From Lacibacter cauensis (GTDB lineage: Bacteria; Bacteroidota; Bacteroidia; Chitinophagales; Chitinophagaceae), in NCBI RefSeq assembly GCF_007830055.1, contig NZ_VLLE01000007.1, forward strand, positions 186,001 through 250,000: a stretch of 64,000 bases of DNA, written 5' to 3'. Below are positions 9,201 through 16,735 of this stretch, in pieces. The notes under the pieces are model-generated. The model searched no databases and was not told the DNA's origin. It worked only from the letters and a program-made list of their open reading frames with translations. The position numbers were made by a program, and so were the translations under genes. Within the stretch, counting starts at the first letter, position 1, and each line of letters begins with the position of its first letter.

Positions 9201-9703
9201 ATTAAACCATATTCGGCTGCACTTTCTTTAAACGAAGGAATTTTGGTAGCGGGGTCAACACCGGTGTTTACATACAGTAAATCCTTTTTCAACTCAGGGT
9301 CCTGCCATGCAGCGGCACAAACATAAATATCTAGCAAGCCATCGTTGTTAATGTCTACCACCGTTGCGCCACGGCTCCATTTTTTATTGCCACCAACGCC
9401 TGCTTTTTCCGTTACATCTTCAAATTTGAGATTACCCCGGTTAATGTACAAACGGTTGGGTGCAATAGAAGCTGTGAAATAAATATCGGGAAGGTCGTCG
9501 TTATTAAAGTCGCCGATACCAACACCACCACCATTGTAGAGGTATTGGTAGTTCACCATGTTCATTTGAGAATTTTCAATGATTTCGTTGTTGAACGTAA
9601 GGCCGCTTTGGGCAGAAGGAACGGCAACAAACAACGGCTTTTCTTTTTTTGCGCAGGCTGTAAACAACAGCATCGCAAACGAAAACAACAAGGGCAATCG
9701 CAT
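6218..9703 (-). CDS. Large FG-GAP (VCBS) repeat lipoprotein with ASPIC/UnbV domain, CRTAC1-like
   Basis: 1161 residues. A lipoprotein signal with lipobox FTAC (Cys at residue 17) anchors it at the envelope. Many FG-GAP/VCBS blades with calcium-binding DxDxDG loops are visible (GDFNNDDLPDIYF, VDINNDGLLDIYV, DYDNDGDLDVYL, DADGDKDLDVYI, DYDGDGDIDLFVGG, DADNDGDADLLV and others), in two groups consistent with two beta-propellers. Between them, at about residues 515-610, lies an ASPIC/UnbV domain (GIGTTVKLMYKGGEQ, SVENILHFGLDS, ILVYWPDGKKEVL). Such proteins are frequent in Bacteroidota and are thought to mediate calcium-dependent binding or adhesion; the ligand is unknown. It lies 53 bp downstream of the heme-copper-oxidase-like gene in the same direction and may be read through from it. 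Confidence 0.88.
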   Translation of the reverse strand: MRLPLLFSFAMLLFTACAKKEKPLFVAVPSAQSGLTFNNEIIENSQMNMVNYQYLYNGGGVGIGDFNNDDLPDIYFTASIAPNRLYINRGNLKFEDVTEKAGVGGNKKWSRGATVVDINNDGLLDIYVCAAAWQDPELKKDLLYVNTGVDPATKIPSFKESAAEYGLIDTVSTHMANFFDYDNDGDLDVYLVVNDLNQEYPNNFRKIKDDGTGFTNDILYRNDWNDVMKHPVFTNVTKEAGILWEGNGLGISVLDINRDGWKDIYISNDYLSGNLLYVNNKNGTFTNRNSEYFKHSSLNAMGNDAGDINNDGLLDIVEMDMMPEDNYRQKMMFNPVDYNWYQYSSQFGFPYQLVRNTLQLNQGPRLTENDTIGAPVFSEIAYMAGIANTDWSWAALLADADNDGYKDLMMTNGLPKDVTDLDFVAYRESQTATSIEELIQRQPPVQISNYIYRNNGNLTFADKTITWGWNIPTYSAGIATADFDNDGDLDVVINNTNMEATLLENKLNETEHKKNYLRIRFRGDTANINGIGTTVKLMYKGGEQVAENTPYHGYMSSVENILHFGLDSIAKIDSILVYWPDGKKEVLRDVVCNQTMLISQSAAAQPNNEVQQQYATANIFSNITAQTGLDFFHNEYDYVDFNIQRQLPFKLSQSGPAMAAGDLNNDNLVDIVIGGSLPEPPVVYVQQANHQFIKQPLAGTKQTADDAGICLFDADGDKDLDVYICSGGNELPKGSTGYADRLFINNGNAVFVYDSTALPLLTNSKSCVKGADYDGDGDIDLFVGGKAVPGEYPKAEKSFLLRNNSKNGVVKFEVVTDKAAPALKQIGMVTDATWSDADNDGDADLLVTGYWMGIHFFRNDKGTLVQQSTATDALTGWWNSITAADVDNDGDMDYVAGNFGNNGYYHASEQQPMHVYSSDYDGNGKYDALLSIWKPATLHGPVKEFPVAYRDQLADEIPSIKKFYPVYNIYANADMNKIMSNFKRDGELKLTATTLSSVWIENKGKFEFEVHTLPALAQISAVFGITANDYNQDGNIDLLLTGNLYDMHPNQGRIDASNGLLLQGDGAGNFKPLSILQSGILVPGNARSLIQFTYNGSLAVVAAQNQGRLRFFRLKQPVSTVPVEITTSSKVVQLKNGKTRKEEYYFGTSFGSQSERFSIAY

Positions 9704-9756
9704 AATCAGTAGTATAGTTGCCCGAATTTAGGATAAATACCGAGTATACAAACTGT

Positions 9757-10989
9757 TTACGCCTTAGCCTTACTTGTTTTTTGCTTTATCAGTAACAGTA
9801 ACAGACCGGTTAAAATAATGCAGGCTGCTGCCAATAGAAAATAGTTGGCAATAGCAAAAGGCTGGCTTTGCATGGCTCTTACGCCTTGTAACATTAGCAG
9901 TACTTCGTTAAACAATACGCCCGATACAAAAATCCAGGCAGCTGTTGTAGCGGCACGTTTGTTTAACAATATCAGTTTCTCTTGAAAAAACCATCCAACA
10001 ATAAATACGCTTACAAAACAAAGCAGCACAAGGTGGAGGAAACCAATAACAATCGAACGTAAACCAAAGGCATAGGTATTCAGTTGAGGAATGGCCGATA
10101 AACCCTGCATCAGAATTTTTAAAGCGAAAGCTGTGCCTGCAATAATCCAGAACCATTTTACAACCGGTTTCAGCCGGCTGTTGATTGCATATCTGTTGCG
10201 GTAAACAAATTGCAGCAGGTAGCCGAGTGCCGGCAATTGAATAACAGCTGCAGTTACAGCTAAGTAATACATCCAGCCGGGTATGCGCATCCACATCAGC
10301 GATAAAAACCATGCTGGTATTAACGCCAGCAGTAAGCAATAAAAGAAACGGTTAAGGTCTTTCGAATTGGCGGGAGTAATGAGTTGTTGCAGTGCTGCAA
10401 AAAAGATCCCGACTATGGTAAACAAAAACCAGCCATTGTATTGAAAGTGGAGATAGAAATAAACCGAGCCAAAATAAAGATCCTGCTGCAGGTTGCGTGT
10501 AGCCATTAAATACGCAAGGATAAATGTACCTGCCGATGACACAACATTGCAGAGCAATCCGGTAATAAGAAATTTGCGAACAATTACATTGATGTTTTGC
10601 TGCAACATTTCTTTAATGGCCAGCCATGTAAATGCATACGATACAAAAATAGAAGCGGTGGAAAAGGCAATGGAGCCCGTATCATAACCTGTAAACGGAA
10701 ATGTGAACAGCATACCAAAGCTGCTCATTTGTTGCGCAACTAAAATCCACTCGAACTGACGGAGTTTTTTTTCTGAAGGTTGAAGTACATAAATGATGGC
10801 AATGTACAGTGCAAGACTTACCCAGCCGGCAAATGCAAAGTGCGAGTGCGCATGCAGTAAATGTTTCTGTTCTACAAAGGGTAACCGGAATACTATTTTA
10901 TAACGGAGTAAAACACCCAGCGTAGCCAGTAAAACGAAATTAAATAATGCAAAGCGGGCCCATTTGCTGTAAAAGTTTGTGTAGTTCAT
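9757..10989 (-). CDS. 12-helix membrane protein, distant heme-copper oxidase subunit I-like
   Basis: 410 residues with about twelve hydrophobic helices filling the chain, the topology of heme-copper oxidase/NO reductase subunit I. Histidines sit where that family has ligands: LHAHSHFAFAGW in helix 2, YLHFQYNGW in helix 6 and GFLHLVLL in helix 10. The His-His pair expected in helix 7 for copper or iron B is not visible (that helix reads RFFYCLLLALIPAWFL), so a normal oxidase active site is unlikely. Similar short proteins in Bacteroidota are often labelled cytochrome c oxidase subunit I or NnrS-like. A Crp/Fnr-type operator lies 38 bp upstream of the start, matching those of the nos operon and fasciclin gene, so a role in nitric or nitrous oxide metabolism is plausible but not shown. 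Confidence 0.6.
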   Translation of the reverse strand: MNYTNFYSKWARFALFNFVLLATLGVLLRYKIVFRLPFVEQKHLLHAHSHFAFAGWVSLALYIAIIYVLQPSEKKLRQFEWILVAQQMSSFGMLFTFPFTGYDTGSIAFSTASIFVSYAFTWLAIKEMLQQNINVIVRKFLITGLLCNVVSSAGTFILAYLMATRNLQQDLYFGSVYFYLHFQYNGWFLFTIVGIFFAALQQLITPANSKDLNRFFYCLLLALIPAWFLSLMWMRIPGWMYYLAVTAAVIQLPALGYLLQFVYRNRYAINSRLKPVVKWFWIIAGTAFALKILMQGLSAIPQLNTYAFGLRSIVIGFLHLVLLCFVSVFIVGWFFQEKLILLNKRAATTAAWIFVSGVLFNEVLLMLQGVRAMQSQPFAIANYFLLAAACIILTGLLLLLIKQKTSKAKA

Positions 10990-10997
10990 TTCAATTG

Positions 10998-11042
10998 CAA
11001 AGCACAGGAAGATGTTGGTAATTGGTTATGATTAAAGTCATA
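10998..11042 (-). promoter_or_regulatory. Crp/Fnr-type operator and -7 region of the oxidase-like gene
   Basis: Palindrome TATGATTAAAGTCATA at 11027-11042. Reading on the minus strand, 21 bp separate it from GTGCTTTG (11005-10998), which keeps the TTTG of the -7 box in register. The operator centre is then about -41.5, the class II activator position. Same operator family at 11743, 11826 and 19415. Confidence 0.55.
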
Positions 11043-11071
11043 GCACTGCATGAAGTTGCAGGTACTGCAAA

Positions 11072-11686
11072 TCAGCAGAACACTTTTCCTTTTTCGATCT
11101 GCAGCTTCCCTTTTTCATGCAGTTCACGAATAGAACGGATAACTGTTTCAACCCGCAAGCCGGTCATATCGGCAATTTGCTGCCGGGTTAAATCAATCTT
11201 TAATTTTTCATTATCTGCAATACCACGGCTTTTCTTGTATTCCTGCAGTAAACTGATGATGCGGTGCGATGGTCCGTACGATGAAATTTCTTTCGACATC
11301 AGCGACTTGAAACGTAAGCGCTTGGCCAGGTTTTGCGTAAAAGCAAAATGAATGTCAAAATTGTCTTTCAGCAACTGCAGGAAATTTTCTTTTCGTAACC
11401 GGATAACAATACTGTTGGTATCTGCCACGGCACTTGCAGGATAGGCACTTTCATCGAACAGCGGCGGCTCGCCAAAACTTTCGCCTGCTTCAAAAAAACC
11501 TTGTATGAATTCCTTGCCTTCATCGTTGCAATTGCACATCTTAATACGCCCTTCTACCACCTGGTAGTAAAAATGAGCAATGTTGTCTTCGTAAAATAGT
11601 ACCTGCCCCTTTTCAATGTTATGAAGGGTGGCGCCCCAGGCAAGGAGCAAATCGGTATCAATGATGCAGGTATTGGTGTGTAACAT
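11072..11686 (-). CDS. Crp/Fnr family transcriptional regulator
   Basis: 204 residues: an N-terminal cyclic-nucleotide-binding-like beta-roll (about 15-130), a dimerisation helix, and a C-terminal winged helix-turn-helix (about 155-204) with LTRQQIADMTGLRVETVIR as the helix-turn-helix. The recognition helix keeps the ETVxR pattern of the family. There is no N-terminal Cys cluster for an FNR-type iron-sulfur centre; the only close Cys pair is CNCN near residues 50-53 in the beta-roll. It lies divergent to the nos operon, whose first promoter carries a matching palindrome, so it is the obvious candidate regulator, perhaps responding to NO or redox like DNR/NNR proteins (inference). A weak operator copy at 11743 may provide autoregulation. 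Confidence 0.92.
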   Translation of the reverse strand: MLHTNTCIIDTDLLLAWGATLHNIEKGQVLFYEDNIAHFYYQVVEGRIKMCNCNDEGKEFIQGFFEAGESFGEPPLFDESAYPASAVADTNSIVIRLRKENFLQLLKDNFDIHFAFTQNLAKRLRFKSLMSKEISSYGPSHRIISLLQEYKKSRGIADNEKLKIDLTRQQIADMTGLRVETVIRSIRELHEKGKLQIEKGKVFC

Positions 11687-11742
11687 GGCGGCAAGTTAGG
11701 TGCCCCATGAAAAGTAGGGCAGTGATGCTAAATACCAAATTA

Positions 11743-11758
11743 CATGATTTTGGTCATA
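11743..11758. promoter_or_regulatory. Crp/Fnr-type operator in the divergent intergenic region
   Basis: CATGATTTTGGTCATA, an imperfect copy of TATGATTNAAGTCATA, 57 bp upstream of the regulator gene start and about 140 bp upstream of the cytochrome c gene. No -7 box is in the 21-bp register on the regulator side, so it may be an autoregulatory or secondary site. Confidence 0.4.
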
Positions 11759-11825
11759 TTAATATGCTGTTTTTAGCCTGAAAATTGCATTTAATATGAC
11801 ATGGGCAGGAGGGTGTTTGCCGGAT

Positions 11826-11870
11826 TATGACTTCAATCATATTTCTCTGAGTTACACCGTAGTAATCTTG
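11826..11870 (+). promoter_or_regulatory. Crp/Fnr-type operator and -7 box of the nos operon
   Basis: Perfect palindrome core TATGACTTCAATCATA at 11826-11841, 21 bp, then TAATCTTG at 11863-11870 (one mismatch from TAnnTTTG). The operator centre is at about -41.5. The first gene starts at 11898. It is nearly the reverse complement of the site at 19415. Confidence 0.65.
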
Positions 11871-11897
11871 TCCTGTAAAAACAAAAAATTATCAGAT

Positions 11898-12374
11898 ATG
11901 AAAAAATTACTTCTTGTGCTTGGTGTTTGCGGGTTCATCTATGCCTGCGGTAGTGGTCCATCAACCGAAAACAAAACCAGCGATGCGGGTGAAAGTAAAG
12001 CGCCTGCTGCTACCGAAAACCCGGCAAACGATCCTAACCGTGGTATTGGCAAGTTTACCAAGGTAGATGTTGGTGCATCACTCGATCAGAAAATGGCAGA
12101 GGCAGGTAACAAAGTGTACGATGTAAAATGTGCAAGTTGTCATAAACTATCAGAAGAGAAATTGGTTGGTCCGGGTTGGAAAAATGTAACACAGCGCCGC
12201 ACAGCAGAGTGGATTATGAACTTCGCTACCAACACCGATGAAATGTTGAGTAAAGACCCTGATGCAATGGCTCAACTGGAAATTTGTTTGGTGCGTATGC
12301 CTAACCAGGGATTAACCGATGATGAAGCCCGCCACATTTATGAATTTATGCGCAAAAACGATGGCGTAAAATAA
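11898..12374 (+). CDS. Lipoprotein monoheme cytochrome c of the nos operon
   Basis: 158 residues from the ATG at 11898; an earlier in-frame ATG at 11796 would place the operator inside the gene and is rejected. The N-terminus MKKLLLVLGVCGFIYAC is a lipoprotein signal, followed by a Ser/Pro/Glu-rich linker. The heme-binding motif CASCH lies in KCASCHKLSEEKLVGP and an axial Met is available in VRMPNQG. It is a class I monoheme cytochrome c. Cytochromes of this kind sit next to clade II nosZ in many Bacteroidota and are the likely electron donor to the reductase at the periplasmic face. It is the first gene of the nos operon, 39 bp ahead of nosZ. Confidence 0.9.
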   Translation: MKKLLLVLGVCGFIYACGSGPSTENKTSDAGESKAPAATENPANDPNRGIGKFTKVDVGASLDQKMAEAGNKVYDVKCASCHKLSEEKLVGPGWKNVTQRRTAEWIMNFATNTDEMLSKDPDAMAQLEICLVRMPNQGLTDDEARHIYEFMRKNDGVK

Positions 12375-12413
12375 GAAAGGTAATTCTTTATAACTCTTAA
12401 TACTACAACACAA

Positions 12414-14399
12414 ATGAAACGTTTTAAAACACTACTGCTTCTGTCAATACCATTGCTTGCCCTGCAGATTACAGGATGTAAACCAAAAGGTGCAGGTGGT
12501 GCTGCCGCAACGGGTAATGCTGCAAAAGCATATGTAGCTCCCGGTAAATACGATGAGTTTTACAATTTTGTAAGTGGCGGTTTCAGCGGACAAATGAGCG
12601 TGTATGGTTTGCCCAGCGGCCGCTTGTTCCGTGTAATTCCTGTATTTTCTGTTGATCCTGAAAAAGGATGGGGCTACAGCGAAGAAACAAAGCCCATGTT
12701 AATGACCTCTAATGGTTTTGTTCCGTGGGATGATCTGCACCATATTTCTTTCTCACAAACAAACGGCGAAATTGATGGCCGTTGGACATTTGGTAATGCC
12801 AACAACACACCTCGTGTTGCACGTATCGATAACAAAACATTCCGCACTGCAGAAATTATCGAATTACCAAACAGTGCAGGCAATCACTCTTCACCATTTA
12901 TTACAGAAAATTCGGAGTATCTCGTAGCCGGTACACGTTTCAGCGTACCTATTGGCGATAACCAGGATGTACCTATTGCATCGTATAAACAAAACTTCAA
13001 AGGCACCATCAGCTTTGTAAGCATTGGTAAAGAAGGTGAACTGGATATTGCATTCCAGTTACTGCTTCCCGGTGTAAACTTCGATCTCAGCCGTGCAGGT
13101 AAAGGTCCAAGCCACGGTTGGTTCTTCTTTAGTTGCTATAACAGTGAACAGGCAAACACGTTACTCGAAGTAAATGCTTCGCAGCGTGATAAAGATTTTA
13201 TCCTTGCTGTTAACTGGAAAAAAGCAGAAGAATACCTGAAAGCAGGTAAAGGTGTAAAACAACAGGTGCGTTATGCGCATAACAAGTGGGATGAAAAAAC
13301 ACATACTGCAAAACATGAGATCAGAACAGAAGTAACGGTATTGGATCCTGCTATTCTGAAAGATATCTGCTACTTTATTCCTTGTCCGAAATCACCTCAT
13401 GGTTGCGATACCGATCCTACAGGCGAATATATTGTTGGTAGCGGTAAACTGGCTGCTGTAATTCCTGTATTCTCTTTCACAAAAATTCAAAAAGCAATTG
13501 CTGATAAAAAGTATGATGGCGATTTTGGCGGTATTCCTGTAATTAACTACGAAGCTGCTTTACATGGCGAAGTACAAAAACCAGGTCTCGGACCATTACA
13601 CACAGAATTTGATGCAAACGGTAATGCCTACACTTCATTCTTTGTAAGCAGTGAAATTGTAAAATGGAATGTAAAGAGTTTGAAAGTGCTGGATCGTGTA
13701 CCTACTTACTATTCAATTGGTCACTTATCAATTCCCGGTGGCGATACTCGTAAGCCTTGGGGTAAATATGTTGTAGCGTACAACAAAATTACCAAAGACC
13801 GTTACCTGCCTACAGGTCCTGAGTTAACACAAAGTGCACAGATCTACGATATCAGTGGCGATAAGATGGAGTTGATCCTCGACTTCCCGACTATTGGTGA
13901 ACCACACTATGCCGGTTCAATGCCTGCATCGTTAATTAAAGACAAGAGTCAGAAAATTTACAAGATTGATGAGAACAACCACCCTTATGTAACAAAAGGC
14001 GAGAAGGAAGCAAAAGTGGTACGTGAAGGAAACAAGATACATGTGTACATGACATCGATCCGTTCGCACTTTGCACCAGATAATATCGAAGGTGTAAAAC
14101 TTGGTGATGAAGTATACTTCCATGTAACCAATCTCGAACAGGATTGGGATGTACCGCATGGCTTTGCCGTAAAAGGTGCATTGAATGCTGAGTTGCTGAT
14201 TATGCCGGGAGAAACATCAACACTGAAATGGGTTCCTGAAAAAGCAGGGGTATATCCCATTTACTGTACAGACTTCTGTAGTGCGTTGCACCAGGAAATG
14301 CAGGGTTATGTTCGTGTATCACCTGCAGGAAGCAATGTGCCGCTTACATTCAGTTTAGGTAAGCAGGGTGCACCAGAAGCAGAAGCTGCAAAAAAATAA
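12414..14399 (+). CDS. nosZ: Nitrous oxide reductase, clade II
   Basis: 661 residues. NosZ reduces N2O to N2 with two electrons, the last step of denitrification, in the periplasm. The seven CuZ histidine ligands can be picked out at about H109, H110, H158, H329, H396, H437 and H498, each in its usual context (DLHHISFS, AGNHSSPF, SPHGCDT, LHTEFD, GHLSIPGG, GEPHYAG). The C-terminal cupredoxin domain has CuA ligands H582, C618, C622, H626 and M629 in CTDFCSALHQEM. The position between the cysteines is Asp rather than the Trp of clade I enzymes, and the signal is Sec/lipoprotein-like (ITGC, Cys at 22) with no twin arginine; both mark clade II. All copper ligands are intact, so the enzyme is expected to be active. 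Confidence 0.97.
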   Translation: MKRFKTLLLLSIPLLALQITGCKPKGAGGAAATGNAAKAYVAPGKYDEFYNFVSGGFSGQMSVYGLPSGRLFRVIPVFSVDPEKGWGYSEETKPMLMTSNGFVPWDDLHHISFSQTNGEIDGRWTFGNANNTPRVARIDNKTFRTAEIIELPNSAGNHSSPFITENSEYLVAGTRFSVPIGDNQDVPIASYKQNFKGTISFVSIGKEGELDIAFQLLLPGVNFDLSRAGKGPSHGWFFFSCYNSEQANTLLEVNASQRDKDFILAVNWKKAEEYLKAGKGVKQQVRYAHNKWDEKTHTAKHEIRTEVTVLDPAILKDICYFIPCPKSPHGCDTDPTGEYIVGSGKLAAVIPVFSFTKIQKAIADKKYDGDFGGIPVINYEAALHGEVQKPGLGPLHTEFDANGNAYTSFFVSSEIVKWNVKSLKVLDRVPTYYSIGHLSIPGGDTRKPWGKYVVAYNKITKDRYLPTGPELTQSAQIYDISGDKMELILDFPTIGEPHYAGSMPASLIKDKSQKIYKIDENNHPYVTKGEKEAKVVREGNKIHVYMTSIRSHFAPDNIEGVKLGDEVYFHVTNLEQDWDVPHGFAVKGALNAELLIMPGETSTLKWVPEKAGVYPIYCTDFCSALHQEMQGYVRVSPAGSNVPLTFSLGKQGAPEAEAAKK

Positions 14400-14435
14400 G
14401 CGATTCGAAGTTTTAGATGATTATCATTTCCGTAA

Positions 14436-14461
14436 GTGGCCGGCAAACAAAGGCCGGCCAC
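14436..14461 (+). other. Strong intercistronic hairpin between nosZ and the nosL fusion gene
   Basis: Perfect 9-bp stem GTGGCCGGC / GCCGGCCAC with an 8-nt loop. No T tract follows, so it is not a classical terminator. It could protect the nosZ 3' end from exonucleases or lower readthrough, giving more NosZ than accessory proteins (inference). Confidence 0.6.
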
Positions 14462-14483
14462 CCAACGGAAAATAAAAACACGT

Positions 14484-15497
14484 ATGATGAACAACAAATT
14501 GTCAGTAAGGGCACGCTTTCTATCATTATTGTGTGCAATAGGTTTAGCTGTATCGCTGTTGTTTCCACTATGGAGAATTGATTTAACAGCACCTCAATAC
14601 CCGGAAGGATTAGTATTGAAGATTTATCCGCATAAAATTGGTGGAGATGTAGATGTGGTAAACGGCTTGAACCACTACATTGGCATGCGCACATTACACA
14701 CAAAAGACTTTTTTGAGTTTACGATTTTACCTTACCTCATTGGTGCGTTTGCAGTGTTTGGGTTACTCACTTTTCTTATTAACCGCCGCTGGTTTTTTTA
14801 TACCTGGGTAGTGTTGTTTGTTGCATTTGGCGTTATTGCCATGTTCGATTTTTATCGTTGGGAGTATAACTACGGACATAATCTTGATCCCAACGCTGCT
14901 ATTGTTGTACCGGGCATGGCTTACCAGCCGCCGCTTATCGGGTTTAAGCAACTGCTCAACTTTGGTGCATATTCTTTTCCCGATGTAGGCGGATACATTT
15001 TTCTGCTTTCCGGTTTAGCACTGGTAGTGCTGTTATTTCTTGAATGGCGTTCATCCAATAAAAAAAATATTCCGGTAAATACAGTTTTAGCATTGATGTT
15101 TATGCTTTTCCTGCAGTCGTGTAATACCGGTCCGCAGCCCATTGCTTACGGTAAAGATGCCTGCCACTTTTGCAAAATGATCATCAGCGATAAAAAGTTT
15201 GGAGCAGAAGTAGTAACACAAAAAGGCAAAGCCTACAAATTTGATGATACCCATTGCCTGCTTTCTTTTTTAAGCAAGAAAGAACTGCCGGCATCGGAAA
15301 TAGCTGCTGTGTACCTGGCAGATTATGCGCAACCCGAAAAACTACTACCTGCTGAAAAAGCATTATTGCTGCAAGGCGATGCAGTGCGTGGACCGATGGG
15401 GGGCAATATTGCTGCATTTGAAAATGAAGCCACCATGAAGCAGGTACAAACTTCATTAAAAGCATCTTCAATTACCTGGAGCGAAGTATTACCGTAA
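14484..15497 (+). CDS. nosL: Fusion of a multi-pass membrane protein with NosL copper chaperone
   Basis: 337 residues from the first of two adjacent ATGs at 14484; a GTG at 14436 lies in the hairpin and is rejected. Residues about 1-200 hold four or five transmembrane segments (FLSLLCAIGLAVSLLFPL, FTILPYLIGAFAVFGLLTFL, FFYTWVVLFVAFGVIAMF, YIFLLSGLALVVLLFLEW). From about residue 205, after a further hydrophobic stretch with an internal lipobox-like LQSC, comes a NosL domain with DACHFCKMIISDKKFGAEVV, the copper(I)-binding Cys/Met motif, and DDTHCLLSFL. NosL delivers copper for NosZ maturation. Other nos clusters usually have a free lipoprotein NosL, so this continuous frame is a genuine fusion or a lost stop. 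The stop codon overlaps the nosD start by one base. Confidence 0.85.
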   Translation: MMNNKLSVRARFLSLLCAIGLAVSLLFPLWRIDLTAPQYPEGLVLKIYPHKIGGDVDVVNGLNHYIGMRTLHTKDFFEFTILPYLIGAFAVFGLLTFLINRRWFFYTWVVLFVAFGVIAMFDFYRWEYNYGHNLDPNAAIVVPGMAYQPPLIGFKQLLNFGAYSFPDVGGYIFLLSGLALVVLLFLEWRSSNKKNIPVNTVLALMFMLFLQSCNTGPQPIAYGKDACHFCKMIISDKKFGAEVVTQKGKAYKFDDTHCLLSFLSKKELPASEIAAVYLADYAQPEKLLPAEKALLLQGDAVRGPMGGNIAAFENEATMKQVQTSLKASSITWSEVLP

Positions 15498-16732
15498 TGC
15501 GATTGATTAGTACAACCATATTGCTCTGTTGTTTATGCTGTGTTGCGCAAGCCCGTACGCTTACAGTAGGTAAGGGTAAAATGTACAGCTCTGTAAAAAA
15601 AGCCGTAGAGGCTGCAGTTGCCGGCGATACTATTTGTATTTATCCCGGTGTGTACAAAGAGCAACACATTGATGTGGCCAAAACAATTCACCTGAGAGGA
15701 ATAGGTTTACCTGTACTTGACGGCGAAAAGAAATACGAGATATTGACGATCCGTGCTAATAACGTTACAGTTGAAGGAATCTGTTTTCGTTATTCGGGCA
15801 GGAGCAGTTACATGGATATTGCTGCTGTGCGCATTGCAGAAAGCAGGAATGTGGTGATCAGGAAAAATGTTTTTGAAATAACTTTCTTCGGCATCTATTC
15901 GCAACATGCAACTGCATGTGTTATTGAGGGCAATCGCCTTTCTTCCGATGCGAAAGATGAAATTAATTCGGCCAACGGTATTCATTGCTGGAAGAGCGAC
16001 AGCATGCTGATTACAGGAAACACGATTACCGGCCACAGAGATGGTATTTACTTTGAGTTTGTTACCAACTCACACATAAAAAATAATTACAGTTACCAGA
16101 ATATACGTTATGGATTGCATTTTATGTTTTCCAACAGCGATACGTATACAGCGAATACATTCCGCAATAACGGAGCAGGTGTGGCCGTGATGTATTCCAA
16201 CCACATCAACATGTTTAAAAATACGTTTGCCGATAATTGGGGCAGTGCTGCATATGGTATTTTGTTAAAAGATATCAGCGATGGTACAATTGAAGGCAAC
16301 AGGTTTCAGAACAACAGTGTGGGTGTGATGATGGAAGGCAGCAGCCGTTTAAAAATGCAGAAAAATACCTATACACAAAATGGCTGGGCTATGAAAATAC
16401 AGGCGAACTGTATGGATAATGCCATTGTGCAAAACAACTTTACCGGCAACTCTTTTGATATAGCTACGAACGGAGAGCTGGTGCTGAGCAAATTTGAAAA
16501 AAACTACTGGGATAAATACGAAGGCTACGATCTTAACCGCAATGGTATTGGCGATGTGCCGTACAGGCCTGTGAGTTTGTATGCGATGATCACCGAACGA
16601 AATCCGTCGAGCATGATGTTGTACCGGAGTTTTATTTCATCGCTGATTGATAAGATGGAAAAAATTATGCCCGCACTTACTCCGGTTGAATTGAAAGACG
16701 ATAGTCCCATGATGAAACCTTTAAAACTCTGA
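15497..16732 (+). CDS. nosD: Nitrous oxide reductase maturation protein NosD
   Basis: 411 residues with a signal peptide ending about AQA-R. The chain is a right-handed parallel beta-helix (carbohydrate-binding/sugar-hydrolase-like, NosD family): repeated strands such as VVIRKNVFEITFFGIYS, SNSDTYTANTFRNNGAGV and NNSVGVMMEGSSRLKM run through residues 60-330, closed by the typical LSKFEKNYWDKYEGYDLNRNG and DVPYRPVSLY block. NosD works with the NosFY ABC transporter in periplasmic assembly of the CuZ centre, probably for sulfur or copper supply. The ATG overlaps the NosL-fusion stop (TAATG), implying translational coupling, and nosF follows after 3 bp. Confidence 0.95.
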   Translation: MRLISTTILLCCLCCVAQARTLTVGKGKMYSSVKKAVEAAVAGDTICIYPGVYKEQHIDVAKTIHLRGIGLPVLDGEKKYEILTIRANNVTVEGICFRYSGRSSYMDIAAVRIAESRNVVIRKNVFEITFFGIYSQHATACVIEGNRLSSDAKDEINSANGIHCWKSDSMLITGNTITGHRDGIYFEFVTNSHIKNNYSYQNIRYGLHFMFSNSDTYTANTFRNNGAGVAVMYSNHINMFKNTFADNWGSAAYGILLKDISDGTIEGNRFQNNSVGVMMEGSSRLKMQKNTYTQNGWAMKIQANCMDNAIVQNNFTGNSFDIATNGELVLSKFEKNYWDKYEGYDLNRNGIGDVPYRPVSLYAMITERNPSSMMLYRSFISSLIDKMEKIMPALTPVELKDDSPMMKPLKL

Positions 16733-16735
16733 GCT

